From contig WNNJ02002157.1 in assembly GCA_012934845.2 (NCBI GenBank), positions 310,001-374,000 on the forward strand: a stretch of 64,000 nt of DNA. Direction: 5' to 3'. Positions within the stretch are counted from its first letter, which is position 1. Each line of letters begins with the position of its first letter. Of the stretch, positions 9,801-24,800 are shown piece by piece. This stretch comes from Pomphorhynchus laevis. Lineage: Eukaryota; Acanthocephala; Palaeacanthocephala; Echinorhynchida; Pomphorhynchidae. The notes under the pieces are model-generated. The model did not search any database. It had not been told where the DNA came from and saw only the letters and a program-made list of their open reading frames with translations. The translations under genes were made by a program, and so were the position numbers.

Positions 9801-12800
9801 TTTTGATTTAGCATTATTATGTTTTGTTTATTTTATAATTATATTAAATACGTATACTTAGTTAGCTGATTTGATTTAATATATTTAAATAAAATTATTT
9901 AGAAATTTCAAATGTATAAAATTCATTAGGGTTATTAGAGTAAAAAGAGATTAAATGTAATATTTTGCTGCAAAGGTTCTTTGAATATATGATTTAAATG
10001 TAGAACTTTTGGGCTTTTACAGAAAAAAAACTTGTAATATAAAATTTCTGATCGTGGTCTTACTTTACATCCAATCAAATTGTTTAAAGTCTGAATGTAT
10101 GTTTGTTTTAGAAATAATTTAGTTGATCGGTTACAAACATTAAATAATTATCGTTTGTTGATTGAAAGATGATAAATTATAAAGATTTTATTTTGTTTAT
10201 TTCCAACTCAAAATACCGGACCGAAAGGTCAAGTTTAATTTGACAGCAAATCCGAATATATAAATTAAAAAATTGTCAAATTTTGTCAAAAAATTGATTT
10301 TAACAGTAAAGTGTAAACCTATATGCTTTTTATCAACTTTCGTCGGGCCTCATTGACGAAGCCACATTGGCTTCATCAATGTGGCCCTGTAGCCTCACAA
10401 CTTCATTAACTTGATCAACTTGATTATTGTTAAACCTCTGAACGGAATTCGATAAATACGCACTCCTCTACTGGTTACCAGCCTTACATCTGGTACGATT
10501 TGCAGGCAGTGGATTCACAAGATAGCACATGTCTTATCGCTCTTTCCCTTATATGTTTACTAAGGTTTTTGAACAAGCAATGCACGCTTGTTTAACAGCA
10601 AGCACACATTCAAACACACTTTCAACAGTTTATAAGTAATTAAGTTTATAATTTTATTTCGATTTTTAGCGAAGTCAAGTTTATGGGTTCGAGTGCACTC
10701 TATACAATATGCCAATCATCTGAATGCACACCACAGCTACTTGCAGAAGCATTATCATCGATTGAATTAGGATCTCCGCATCGGTCAGATATATTTTTGA
10801 GTAATCAAAACGAGGAAACTGTTGACGGAAAAGTATTTTTACCACTCAAACAGCCTACTTATGAATGTAGGGATGCAATCATTACAGAAGACGAATTAGA
10901 ACTCGGATGCGCTTGTTCGGTAATTGTTTCGTATATTCTAATTGTTTATTATTTAAGAACATGTCTTCATCAAAGTGCTTTTGAGTTGTGTTTGTGAGTC
11001 TATTCGCGAACACAACAAAGATTACACTTCGCTAACAAGATGCTCCCTAGGTTTCCTCAGAAAATATAACAACTACCTAATTTGTTCATTTCAAGGTATC
11101 TAGGTATACAACATTGGCCAGGTCAATGGTTTGCACTAGAATTCCAAAAGCTATTGTCCTTTTTTGATGTACCTTAAGATCAAGCCCGCCTACTCGCTGC
11201 TGCGACCAAATAATTCAGTGGTTTTTAGAAGCCTTGTCATTCCAACCATAGTCACCAAATTAGACGAGCGATCCTTCGATCTCGTCCCGGATCTCCGATT
11301 AGGGGTTCCTTACTTGCTCCCGTACACCTGCTAATGCATTGCTTTCGCGGACAAAGCAGATGCAAATGGACTCGATTGCTCGAAGACCATTTTATAGGCA
11401 TAACTTACACAGTGCTTTAAACGTTCTAATTTGTAGGGCTCTAATCACAGTTGGCGTTCCATTCCGCATCGAACCAGTCGGATTGTGCAGATACGATGGG
11501 AAGAGACCCGATGGCGCTTTAATAATATCATCAGAGAAGTGTCGCCTTCTTGTTTGGGACTCTACATGCACGAATACATTGGTGACGGGCAATCGACTTT
11601 TGTAGTCTCAGGAGCAGGCGAAGTGGCTAAAATGGACGGAAGTGCAAAAGCAGTTGAAATATGAGTGCTTAGACGCGTCCCCTACACCTTCTTTCCGCTG
11701 ACAATCGAGACTCTTGGCTCTGTCGGATCAAGCACCGCTGCTTTCTTGTTAAGGATTAGGATAATGCGGATCTCGTCAACAAATGATCCTTGAGCCGCCA
11801 CGCATTTCGCACAGCGCCTAAGTTGTAGGTTGTAGAAGTGAAACGCAGCATACATGTTGGAACTAGCTAATGGCAGGTTCCTGCATGCAAGTAGAATCAT
11901 GCTTGAAGGCATGTATGTTTCTGTCTTTGCGCTTGACTAGTTTTCTCGCAATTACATTTGACATTGATTAACAATTAAATTTTTTTATAATTATTAAAAT
12001 ATCTATTTAATAATAAACGATATAGTTTATTATCTTATATATATTTTTAGATAATCAGATTACCTTATAATAAATAACTTATTATTTAAGATAAAATATA
12101 AGTTCAGACATTATATAGAATAATTTATAGATATAAATAATAAATTATAAATAATAATAAATTATCTTATGAAAAGATAATTTATTATTATAAGATAATT
12201 TTTCAAGATTATTAGTTACTTTTAAGTGTTACTTCTTGGGCATTCACTTGAGTATCGCAAACATATTAATGATGTTTATAATATTTTAAAAACGATTTGA
12301 AGCCTTAATTATCTGAAATTTGCGGAGTATCATCTTTATTCAAACGTAAAAGTGTGAGTTGTTTTAATAGGACATATATCAATAATAAAAATATACGATA
12401 TAATTATAAAATATATTATGTTTCTGAAATGACTATTTATGAACAATTTATATTTTTACATTTTTATTTCTTTCTCATGCATATTTCAAACGATTATGTT
12501 AATCATAATCGTATGAAATCACATTAATTCACATGATTTCTTCTGGTATTCTTAGTCATATCAATTTTTAAAGCTTTAAAAAACGTTTTATTTTTAAATA
12601 TAATAATTTGTACAATTTATATAATATACATTTTTATCATAATCGTATTGCATCCTTCATAAAACATCTAATGAAACTCAATTAATAATCTATTAATTAT
12701 TAATGATTAATTAAATAAACAGCGAATTAAAAATTAAATAATCTCGAAGTCATCAATTGCCTTGAAGTTGTTCCTTATTCTAGTTTTTCAAAGAAAATAA

Positions 12801-15800
12801 TTGCTAGATAAAGGAAGATAAATAATAGGTAGATTGTCGTTGCTACTGGATTTAAGCTAACTAATGAATGAAGATATAAAACAAATAACTTAGCGGGAAT
12901 GAAGATTACGGAGACCAGCTGAAAGTGATGCAATGACATTTTAATAACAGGCTTAGTTAATCACATGTTTCAGCTAGTTGCTTCGACTGTTGTTCTGAAT
13001 ACTTTTTTGACTTTTTGATTCACATCCTGGAGTTGCTTATACCCAGGGAGAAACTTTCTATCCTTAAACAGAGAAGGTTTAAATTAAAGTTTATGAGAAA
13101 CGTAAATTTTAAATGAGAGTTATATTACTAGAAACTTATATTAGATTACTTATTTAATATCGTTAAAATTATAATATTTTTAAATTTACCTTTAATTGTC
13201 GACTTCAATTTATTTTATTCAGATCACATTTATTTTTAAAATCGCATTAACTAAATTTAGGATTGCCCAAAATCATGCAGTGAACTTAATTTTGCTGTAC
13301 CCGTTACTAATATGATCGGCGTTCTAACTATTACTGAGATTTTAATAATAGGGCTTGCTCTTACTGTGGTGTTGGCAGCAGTGGCTATAATACTTCACAA
13401 CGTATCGCAAATAAAATCAGTAACCAATATAAAAGATGGTAAGCCGTTCAACAAAATGATTAATAAAATAATTAATGCCGTTTAAAAGTCATTATAATTT
13501 TAGGGACAAATATTAATAATTATTTATATTAACTAATATTTTAATATTTTGAATATTATATATATTAATATTTTATTTTAATACATTTTTATCAGAAAAT
13601 TAGTAATTTTCTGAAGATGCTAACAGAAGTTAGCGAAATATCAAATAACATGTTTTTCTTTTTTTGATCCAGCTCCAATAAATTACTATTGATTTCGATT
13701 TTCTCTAAATTTCTCGATAACTGCAGACCAGTGGCTCCATAGCACTGTCCAATGATTTTAACTAATTGATAATGATCCATTATTGATAATGAATTATTGG
13801 AGTTGGATTGTAGAAAAGAGGAATTTTATTTGATATTTCACTAACCTCTGATAGTATCTTTAGAAAATAGATGATAAGGATAAAAGTTTAAAACCTCGGG
13901 AGAGGATCGACGTTGCTTGATTATAATCACTGAGAACCACATTTAAGAGTGGATGACGAGCTTAGTGGGAAATAGAAACGCTTGATGTAAGGCGATGTTT
14001 AGAAATTGGAGAGCTGCCAAAAAATCACAAATTACATCGTTTACTCTCTGCATTAGATAAAGCACGATATAAACGCTTTTGTTAAAATACGACAACGGAC
14101 AATAATAAATCTTCACGTCTGTTCATTATTTTTGGCTTGAGCTTGATAGCTGTTGTGCTTGTTGCTGGCCACCAGATGAACCGAGAGTAGCTGCACTGGT
14201 TGCAACAGATCCAGAGACAGCAGGATTAGCAGACGCTGCAGCTTGGGCTGAAGACGCCACAGCAGCTGCTGCCCATTGTTGATGCCATTGATAGTACTGC
14301 TGTTGCTGTTGAACGTAAGCAGTTGCCATTGCCTTTGCGATGGCTTAATCCTCTTTTCTTTGATCCAGCTCAAATAATTCTTTATCAATAATTAATCATT
14401 ATCAACTATTTACGATATAAAAGTGGATATAAATGCTAATATTTTATCTTTTAAAATTAATAAAAAAAATTTATTTAAGAAAATTAATAAAAAATTAATA
14501 AAATTAATATTTTTAATATTTACAAATAATTAATTTAATAATTTTTTATTAAATTAATTAATTTTATTAATTTTTTATTTATTTAATAATTAATATTTTA
14601 ATATTAATTATTAAAATTAATTTAATTAATTAATTTAATGAATTTAAAATTAATGAAAATAAATAAATATTATTTATTCTGCTCTAATTTTTTTGACAAG
14701 AATAAATATTAAATTAATATTAAATGCTATATTAATCTCGACCTATTAACCGATATAAAAGATGGTAAGATGTTCATTAACCAATATCTAAAATCAATAA
14801 TAAATATTAAATTAATATTTTCTTTTTCAAAAGTTTTTAAATTTATTCTACAGCGATAAATTAGAAAACAATACGTGCAAAAAATAACGGTGAATAAATT
14901 ATAATATATTAACTGTTTTTTATTAAGCAATTTAAGCATTTCAACGTTTGTTACGGATCATGCTAGCAGCTGGATAACTAAAGAAATAAATTAGTGTTTA
15001 TTGATTCTGCTACAATATTCCAAATTTAAAAAATGGATCAGTTATTTTAAAACTGTTTTAAAATTAGATATTTATTGGAACCATTTCGATGATCAGTTGA
15101 TTAAATATTCGACTTAAAATGAATTGTGATGATGTAAGGGATCTTTCTGTACAATAAAAAATTAATTATAATTATATTTAGTAATCAAAATATTTTATTT
15201 AAAGTTTAAATTTTAGAACAGGATCAACTAATACAAATTTATTTTTATATTTCACTTGCTGATCTCATCACCAGACAACGAAATACAAACTGCCCTTAAA
15301 AATTGAACAAAATGTACGTTTTGTTTCTGATGATGCTAGCGCAGCAACAAGCGAAATATAAAATTAATGTTTCATTGACCCTGCTCCAAAATTCGAAATT
15401 ATGAATTTTGATATTTTACCCTATCGTGGTAAAATATCACATTATAAATATAATGTTACAAAATATTCAATGTAATATTGCATGTATATTCGACATGATA
15501 CGATTTTCATAAATATTCTTCTGTATTTTCTCCTTAAACTTTCCTTTTTATCAGTTTTGTGATCTAAACTTATACTGTGGTCAACATTACTAAGGCCTCT
15601 TTATAAGTGTATATTTATGCTGCATATAATATAATATCTAATATCTTGAGATTGTCTTATTTGACATCTATGTAAGCATTATTGAACAGTTATCATCACC
15701 TCTTCTGTGAATCCCAATAGACTAAGAAATATGTTATTGATTATATATTTCCCGGTTTAAAGTTGATTAAAACATGCAGCAGATATATATACAGCAGATA

Positions 15801-18800
15801 TCGACTGTTTCATTTTTATTATTTTTCAATTCGAGCAAATTGTTCAATTTAATAAATCGGCGTTATTAGGAAATTATTAACTTTTATAAAAATGAGTTCA
15901 TACATAAACTTACTGTTCATACATTGAACTCATTTATTTCATAAATGAGTTCAATATTACTCATATTCATGAGTAATATTTTTAAAATGCTTATAAAGAT
16001 ACGAAAACAATGATTTTAAAGGTCATGTTAATAATTAACTTGATTCGTTATAAAGGTTATTGAGTGAAATTATTTATAATTATTAATTTATTTTGAAGTT
16101 ATCATATATTTAAAATTAACAAATTAATTTTTAATAAATTTTAATAAATTTTAAATTATTTTAAAATTATCGTAAATTTATAATTAGAGAAAATTTCAGG
16201 CTTAAATCACCATTCTAATTTTATAGATTTATAAAAACCTTTTAAAAACAAACATTGAGGCTTTAATGAAGCCTCAATGTAGCCTTTAATGTAGCCTTTA
16301 ATTGTAGCCTTCAATGTAGCCTTTAATTGTAGAGTATTTGTCAACTAATTTTATATTTCAATTATGACATTATTATATTTAATTTGACAATTATACCCTC
16401 TCATATAAATCCGGAAGAACTCTTAAAGCGCGACATAATGTTGAGCTGACGTCTAACTGTGTTGGATGAGGTGTGCGTTGGTGTATCGATTGAAACAGTA
16501 CTATATATAGTACAACCGAATATTGTTTTTAATATTGTTTAATATTACAATTATAAAATATTAATTAATCTAAGTTATCTATACATTTATTATTGAATTT
16601 TATGTTTACTTAGTCTCGTTATAAAAATTAGTTATTATTTTTAAATTATATTTTACATTAGCGATGACTAGATACATTTTTATTCATTTTACAACAAAAT
16701 AGGACAATTTTAAAATCTATTCTTTCATAAATAAATTATCAACAAGTTATTAATTTATAATTCATCAATTTATAAATTAATGTAATTTATAAATTAATGT
16801 ATTTTATAAAGTGTTATGATTAAAAATTTATTCTATTGGTTTTTTACTTCGAATTGTAATTTGTTATCGGTAGCAAATTAATTTTTGAATATATTTTTTG
16901 TTTAATAATGTGAATTGTTATTAAATATAACATCGATTAAATAAATATATACATTCAAATTATTTATTATTTATTATTTAGTTTTCAAATGAATATTTTG
17001 AAAACGGATGAAATTAATATTTGCATTTTTAAATATTTTTGTCTTTAAACACCTCTCTCGCTACTTTAGGTAAAATAGCTAATATTTATTGGAGAGCTCA
17101 GTACAAAATTTCAAAGTGGTTGTATGCTGCATTATCAGATGGATTTTACAAGTATGAGATAATATTATAATTGAAGTATTTTCTCTTGTATCAGTTTAGG
17201 CATATACGGTACAACTTATCCTATTGTTACCTGTATAATATCATTACTTGCTTGTGTGATACTCACACTTGGTCTAACTCATTTTGAGCCGACAGCTGAC
17301 CCAGTTCAGATATGGGGATTAATTGGTGGCCGTTGCTTAAAGGAAAAAGACTACTTCGACCAGCATTTTGGGTAACCACCTTTTTGTATCTCAAATTTGA
17401 AATGAGAATTAGGAAAATTTATTAAAAGCTTAGTAATTAATTGAAGATCAGTTGAATTAATTAATAATTAATTACTAATTAATTAATAATTAATTAGTAA
17501 TTAATTGAAAATGATATGGATCTCAATTTATCCCTTGTTGATAAAAATATTTTTTATTTAATTAAAATAAAATAAAATTTCTTATTTTGGCTTTAAAATA
17601 AGCCAAAGCTTATTTTAAGCCAAAGCTTATTTTTTATTTATTTTTATTAGTAAAGCTCATAACTAACAAATCCAAATATAGAAAAATTATCACTATTTCA
17701 TGATGATAATTATTTTCGTTAATTTAATTACATTTTAATGCTAATTCAGGATGGATATATCTAATGTGTAAATTTTAATAATCAGTTTATTGCCTAATAA
17801 TTAAAATAATTTGCTATTTAAACAATAAAAAAATTTCCAATGTTTTTCATCTTTAAATTTTTTTAGTCTTAAAAGTAGATATGAATTTAAATGCCGATCA
17901 GTTTACCTTCAATTAATGTCAGTTTAAATCCGTGTTCCGGATGTTCTTGTCATAACAGCTCTCTTTTTTTGTATTGAGCTGTGAACGACGTAAGTTCGTG
18001 TGTTTGTGCATAATATCTGTTGTATCCCCTACATATTACATTTCATATTCTGAACAGGTTAAGAGGTGTACTACATTATTAGAGTTTTAGTTCATGTTCT
18101 CTTGGATAAAATAAAGCGCTTGCTTTCTACTGCTCTTGAATTTTGTGCTGATTTTATATCTTTACACGTTGTATATCTTTTATTATTGCAGGGTCTACAA
18201 TTGTGATCTCGTGGTTACATCGATATTCTGGTAAATTTAGACCTGACCACTTTATCTCTCACTCGAAAACTATTTGAAAGTGTTATCCTTATGTTTTGCT
18301 ATGCTTTCAAATTCTTAAAGGGTAAACTTTAATGCGGCTTCCATGTCGAGCTTTACCATACGTAAAGATTGTTGGAATTCAAAGTTTACTTAGCGCATTG
18401 AATTTAATTGGTCCTACTATTTACTGGTCAAATCAGATCAGCTAACTAACGTATTTTATATTACTTATAAATTAAAAATAATTCTAATTAAAAAATTAAC
18501 AATTAAATAATAAATAATAATATAAAAATTAAATAATTAAAAATGATAATTAAAAATTATAATAAAATATTTTTATGATAATAAAAATTAAATAATTAAT
18601 CATTGTTATATAATATTTTTTATAATTTAAATCATTTTAAAAATGTATCCATTTATAAATGGATACATTTAGTAATAATAGAGCCGGTTAACAATGATGC
18701 ATAATGATGCAATGATTCCGATAATTTCGTGTTATCGTTTTATTTTTTGAGGCTAAGCTTAATAAATAAAAATAAATGATCTGAACCCCAAAAATGCGAG

Positions 18801-21800
18801 TTCAAAACTGCTTGGATATTTAAGATCAGTAAGTAAGAGATCAGATGAGCTAACTGAGTCTACGTTTTGTACATTATTTATAAATTAAACCTAACGATAA
18901 ATAAAAATTATATAATTAAATTATAAATAATTATAAATAATTGTTATATAAGAACAATAGTTTTAAAATTAAAATTTAAATTAAAGTCAATTGTTATGAC
19001 TTGACTAATATATAACAGACGATGCATCAGAATAAGGATTAGAGGTAATCAGTCGGAACCGATGACCTCATCTGGATGAACTACTTTACTGCAACTTGTA
19101 TTTTTCTTCGATTGTATGGTATTTAATTCTCGATCCAAATCAGCTTCTATGGAGCAAAATCTCTTGGCTTTTAGTATTTCATTATAATTTTTTTTTGCGT
19201 TTACATATAGAAGTTAAGCCCGGATGTGCAGAACGAAACGACGGCCAGGATTCCGAATGAAATTCCGAATGTATTCAATATAGTTAATGTAGTTACCGAT
19301 TCAAACAGGCTTCGATCAACAAACTGCAGGCTCCATGTCACTTTTAGACGAACACTTTAGCACCTAAGTGATGGAGTACTAGGCCACTCATAAGTAGAAT
19401 TAAGGATCAAATGGTCCTTTCAGTGACCTGTGTGACTGTAAAAGAAGGAATTTCTGACACGATGCTTAAACGTCTGAGGCTTTTGCTCTTGAACCAGAAC
19501 ATTTGTTGTGCAGGCCATCCTTATCTACTTAGCAGAGGTTGTTGTTGACTGTGATGGAGTACTCGGCAATACTCATCAGTAGAATGAAGTACCCACTGGT
19601 CGTTTCGGTTACCTGTGTGACAGTAAAAGAATAAATTTTTGAAACGTTGCTTAAACGTCTGAGACTTTCGCTCTCGAACCAGAACATTTGCTGTTCATAC
19701 CATCATTATCTACTCAGAAGAGGTTGTTGCTGACTGTTCGTTGGACTTGTTAAATCCAAAACTTGATTCGGCATATAGAAAATGTTCTGTTTTGAGAGCA
19801 AAGCTTCAAACATTTAAGCAGCGTAACGAATTCTGATGTTATGTACTTGCAAATACGAAAGAACTGAAAATTGGCGCTTATCGTATTGTTAACTCATTTT
19901 TCAAAAAGTGAATATTAAATTATTTAAAAAATATTAAAGATATTATTAAATAATATTTATGTAAATATAAATGTTTGCTTCCTATTTTTTTATTCTTAAT
20001 ATTTATGCTATATACAATTAGTTATATATTTCAGATATTTCAACCTCATTTTAAATTTTAATAGATATTAAATTCTAAGAAGAATTTCATAAATATTTTC
20101 TCAAATACTTTTGCTTCAGACAATTCTATAACAGTACTTGTTAACTTAGGCCATTTTACCGAACGACGCAGGTAATCTTAGTACCGAAAAACCAAACTAA
20201 TGTTGAATACAAGGGCAAACTATATGGACCTGTATTTCGTCAGAGTATTGTGCTAGAGTTACTTGAAATACAAACTGCGATTAATAATCTAGCAGCAGTT
20301 AAAGATGGTGAGTTTATTCGTCTCAGTGACGTGTGCTTTGTGCCATTAAGCCCCGAAAATCCAAATTGTGCAGTCCAGGATGTCGCACAGTATTTTCAGA
20401 ACGATAAAAATAAGATCATGCAAAACAGTTGGATGGATCATCTCTTAAAATGTACGGATTCATACTACAGTGTGGAATGCCTATCACCGTATCTTGCTCC
20501 GATATTTCCATATGTTGCTTTTGCTGGTGTTCCGAACAAAAATGACTATAAACAGTCCACTGCCTTGACAATTACTATTCTAAACAATAATTTCCTAGAC
20601 ACTGATAAATTAAATAAAGTCCGTCTATGGGAAGCTGAGTTCCTAAACTACATGAAGCAATTAAAATCTGATCAGCTTGAGTTGTACTTCAATAGCGAAC
20701 GTTCAGCCGAAGACGGCGTTACCGATGTCAGCCAAGCAGACGTAAGCACAATTATTGTCAGTTACATTGTTATGTTTGTGTATATGAGTGTATTTTTGAG
20801 TACCTTTCGTGGATTTAGCACAATTCTGACAGATGTACGAATAACTTTAGGCTTTGCTTGTATATTTATGATAATTCTATCAGTTACCAGCAGTTTCGGA
20901 TTTTTTGCCTTTCTTGGCTATAAAACAACCTTAATAGTTCTAGAAGTAACTCCATTTTTGATTTTGGCTATCGGATGCGGTGATAACTTTATATTTATAA
21001 AAAACTTTGTAACCTATTTTTCCGATAGTAATGACCCGATTGAATTAAAAGTTGCGTCAAACCTACGGCAAATTGGACCGAGTCTTCTGTTGTCCAGTAG
21101 TGCTCAATTTGTTGCGTTCTGCATTGGATCCATAATTCCTGTTGCGTCTGTACGAATGTTCGCATTATACAGTGCAATGGCAGTGCTAATCAAATTTTGT
21201 TTGCAAGTCACATTTTTCGTTGCATTCTTTACCCTGGACTGTAAAAGGATGAAAAGTGATCGGTTCGATATTTTCTGCTGTTTTAAACATAAATCAAGTA
21301 AGACTACTAAAAAGGCTGAAATTTATTTCCATAAACTATTCAAAAAGATTTATTCCCCGATTTTACTACACAAAATTACCCGTCCCATAGTAATGATCGC
21401 TTTTCTTGTGTGGTTCGTTGTTTCATTAGTTTTTATCCCAAGAATAGAAATCGGTTTGAATTTGGAGATTATATTCCCTGATAACTCATATACTCGTGAA
21501 TATCTTGCCGCGGTGGCAAAGTACAGTGCTGTTGGGCCTCCGATTTACTTCGTCGTTAGAGACGGATACCTGTATTCTAACCTATCAAGTCAGAACGGCA
21601 TATGTGCAAGTGTAGGATGCGACCCATTGTCTATTATAAATCAAGCATCACAAGCGGCTACTATTTCAAATATTACTCATATTGAGACAGCGCCTACAAG
21701 TTGGATTGACGATTATTTTAGCTGGATATCAAGCCAAGCTTGTTGCACAATTAATATAACAACGAACGAATTATGCCCAGCTGATAGTAGCGATAAAGAA

Positions 21801-24800
21801 TGTGTGGCATGTCCAACCGAACAGAAGCCCTTCAACAACCGTCCCAAACCGTATGACTTTGATGCATTTCTACTTACATTCCTTGAACGCAATCCTGATG
21901 AGTACTGCCCAAAAGCTGGAAAAGCCTTATTCTCCTCTGCTGTTGAAATATATCGAATGAAAAATAATTCGATAGGAGGTGAGTATAGCAAATTCTAACA
22001 ATCATATATTTGGTTATAAATTTAAATAATTATAGTGACGCGCCATTGGCGAAAAATATATGTTCCATTAGCGAAACATGTATAAGATATAAAAAATAAA
22101 AAACAATTAAGAAGTTAAATAATTATAGTGACGCGCCATTGGCGAAAAAATATATATTCCATTGGCGAAACATGTATAAGATATATAAAAAAACAATTAA
22201 GAAATTTAAATTCTTTTCCGTTTTTCGGCAACTGTTCAATGTCGTCTTCAAGGATATTGTATTTATTATATTGTTAATATTATATTGTTACTTTTTAAAT
22301 AACAATATAAAGGAACAACTTTATAATGGTAGTACTTACTATTGTATTCAAAAGCCGTCTTAATTCAATCGGAAGGGCATAGTGGAATCTGATAAAACAT
22401 TGATTTAAAATCAATTTTTACATACCAGTTCTTGCACACAATATGTTCTTTACTTAAGACTTGATATATTGAGGGAAGATAGAAATCCGGGGTTTTACAC
22501 CCGCCCAATATCCTCCCATCATATATTAGTCTAAAAGAGTCCTTTTTTGGTATTAAGAAAACTCTAGAACAGTATTGTGGCTTTGTCCTCCATGGTAGAG
22601 GAGCAATAATTCCCTTTTTGATGTGATATCGAATGGCCTTGGTAAGTGCAAAACTTACTTTAGATCGCCACCGACGCCAACTCTCCGGCATAGCTTCAAT
22701 TCTTACTCTATTATGGAATATTGAACGAATATGCCTAGTTGCCTGACTTTGTTCTAAAAGTCGAGGAATGTCGGCTACATCAGATACGTCAGGATGCCGT
22801 TGATTCGTTGTTGAACGTATAGCAACGAGCTCTCCTAACAAAGATCCAAGATTAATGTCATCCAAGTCACGTTCAAGGAACATTTCCTGGTGCGCAAGGA
22901 CAATTGATGTAGGATCTTGCTGACTTAGTACGTTTAGGTACTCATTAACTGTCAACTGTCATTTCATCAATAGTATGAGATTCCGTTGTAGAACTGCATA
23001 CTCGTCCTCTCCTGATATCTGATCAACAATTTCCCTTTTCGGTGGTCGGAACAAATCCGGTATCACCGAGAAATTTGCATGCATCATCCCATGGTCTCTA
23101 CCTGTAGAGTAATGGATCAGATTCCTAACAGTTTCAGCAGGGAAATGAGCTATAGGGAGTTGACAACTATAATGCTCAGTACCCCTACTGCTCTGTCGCT
23201 CAAAGGTTTCAAATGCCCAGTCAAGAAGTAAATCTTGAGCTGCCCTTCGAGATTGCGTAGGGAACATGTTATGTTCCCTAGGCTGCTGAGCCCTATAAAT
23301 TGCTTCTTGTTCCCAGTACTCAAATTCTAATTGAATAAGATATATTAAAAAACAAATAAGAAATTTAAATTCTTTTCCGTTTTTCGGCAACTGTTCAATG
23401 TCGTCTTCAAGAATATTGTATTTATTATATTGTTAATATTATATTGTTATTTTTTAGAAAAAGATAAATATTTTTGAAAAATATAAAACAATATTTTTGA
23501 AAAATATTGTTTTATATTGTAACGGTTTTGATTATAAAAGAAATTTTACTTTTTATATTTTTAATTATTTGAACGTGTTTTCCACCACCAAGTTTTGTTA
23601 TAAATTAAATATAAATAAGGATATACTTAGTTAATTTGTTTAAGTTTCTATGCTTTTTTAAATTATTAATAACTTGTTTAAGTTATTATTAATATGATTG
23701 GGTTAACGTTTCACTATCCCTAAATCACATCTTCCCCTCCAACGCATTGCCAACGCAGCTATCCGAGTTATCTTCCGTTTTCGTTGTTTTGATCATACAT
23801 CCAACCATCTTGCTTCTCTCGATTTGCCTACTATTTATTGTCGTGTTCAAATTCGTATTCTTCTCATCGCTTTCCGCCTTGTAACTTTTCATACCCCTTC
23901 ATTTCTCAGCCTTCCTTTTCTTGATAATTCTCGTCCTAAGCGCTTCAAACAATGTTCTATGTATGATCAGTTGCATTTTCTAGATCCGCAAAATAAAAAA
24001 ATCTAGATTTGCAAAAAGCATAAATTATTTTATCCTTAAATTGGGTAAAAGCCAATACTTTCATAAAAAAGTTAACCGAAATCATTGTATGCTCTAATTA
24101 TAGTGCCTAACATCACATTAACCATCTTTTTTGCCGAAGTATGCAACACTATTCATTTAAATATTATGGTTTCTCTTTAAACAAATTATTTTCCCCTGTG
24201 TAGTTTTCTATCAAATTACAAATCGTGGATTGCGCGTATACAAAGTTTAAATGGTGGATCGTTTGTATCAGAATGAATTATTGATAAAAAATTTCTCCGT
24301 AATTGTGGACACTTTGAGTAAAAATAATTAAATCTTAAAAATCAGATAACTGAGTCTACGTATTTTATACAATAAATAAATCAAAAATGAAGATAAATAA
24401 TAAATAATTATATAGGATTTTATACAATTTATATTCATATTTAGTTAAAATTTTAAATTGAAATTTAAAATAAAAATCAATTTTATGAATTGACTAATAA
24501 ATAACAGACAATGTATCAAATTAAATATAAACTGAGCGTAGAACACTCATTGCTGTCGAATTACAGTTGAATTGCAGAAACGACGTTGCCTTTATAATTT
24601 AATTGATAAGGTATATACTTGATTGATAAAATTTATAAAATTTAAAATAAAAATTATATTTTTAATTTAGCAATTTTTAAAAGATTTTAAATTAGTCAGC
24701 TATAATTGGGCTACTATTACCTCCCATCGGAGCACTTTTAGTTTAAAAAATAAAAATAAATAATAAATAGTTAAATAAGATTTTATATAATTCATAAAAT

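Larger units (their letters stand above)
13763..14408. mobile_element. TIR-bounded element carrying coding-like fragments
   Basis: Inverted arms of about 60 bp face each other at 13763-13825 and 14346-14408 (GAATTATTGGAGTTGGATT against AATCCAGCTCAAATAATTC-type sequence, with the matching AGAAAAGAGGA part inside). The arms belong to the same MITE family as 3085-3300. The interior does not look like the usual MITE core. It holds an open segment on the plus strand (13966-14085) and a Gln/Ala-rich one on the minus strand (14126-14340). It lies in an NPC1 intron and resembles a pack-type element that has captured host sequence; that reading is inference. Confidence 0.5.

Noticed and set aside
10357-10373. 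Perfect hairpin GAAGCCACATTGGCTTC as a regulatory element
   Set aside because: Short and unique in the window, with no neighbouring gene it could be linked to.
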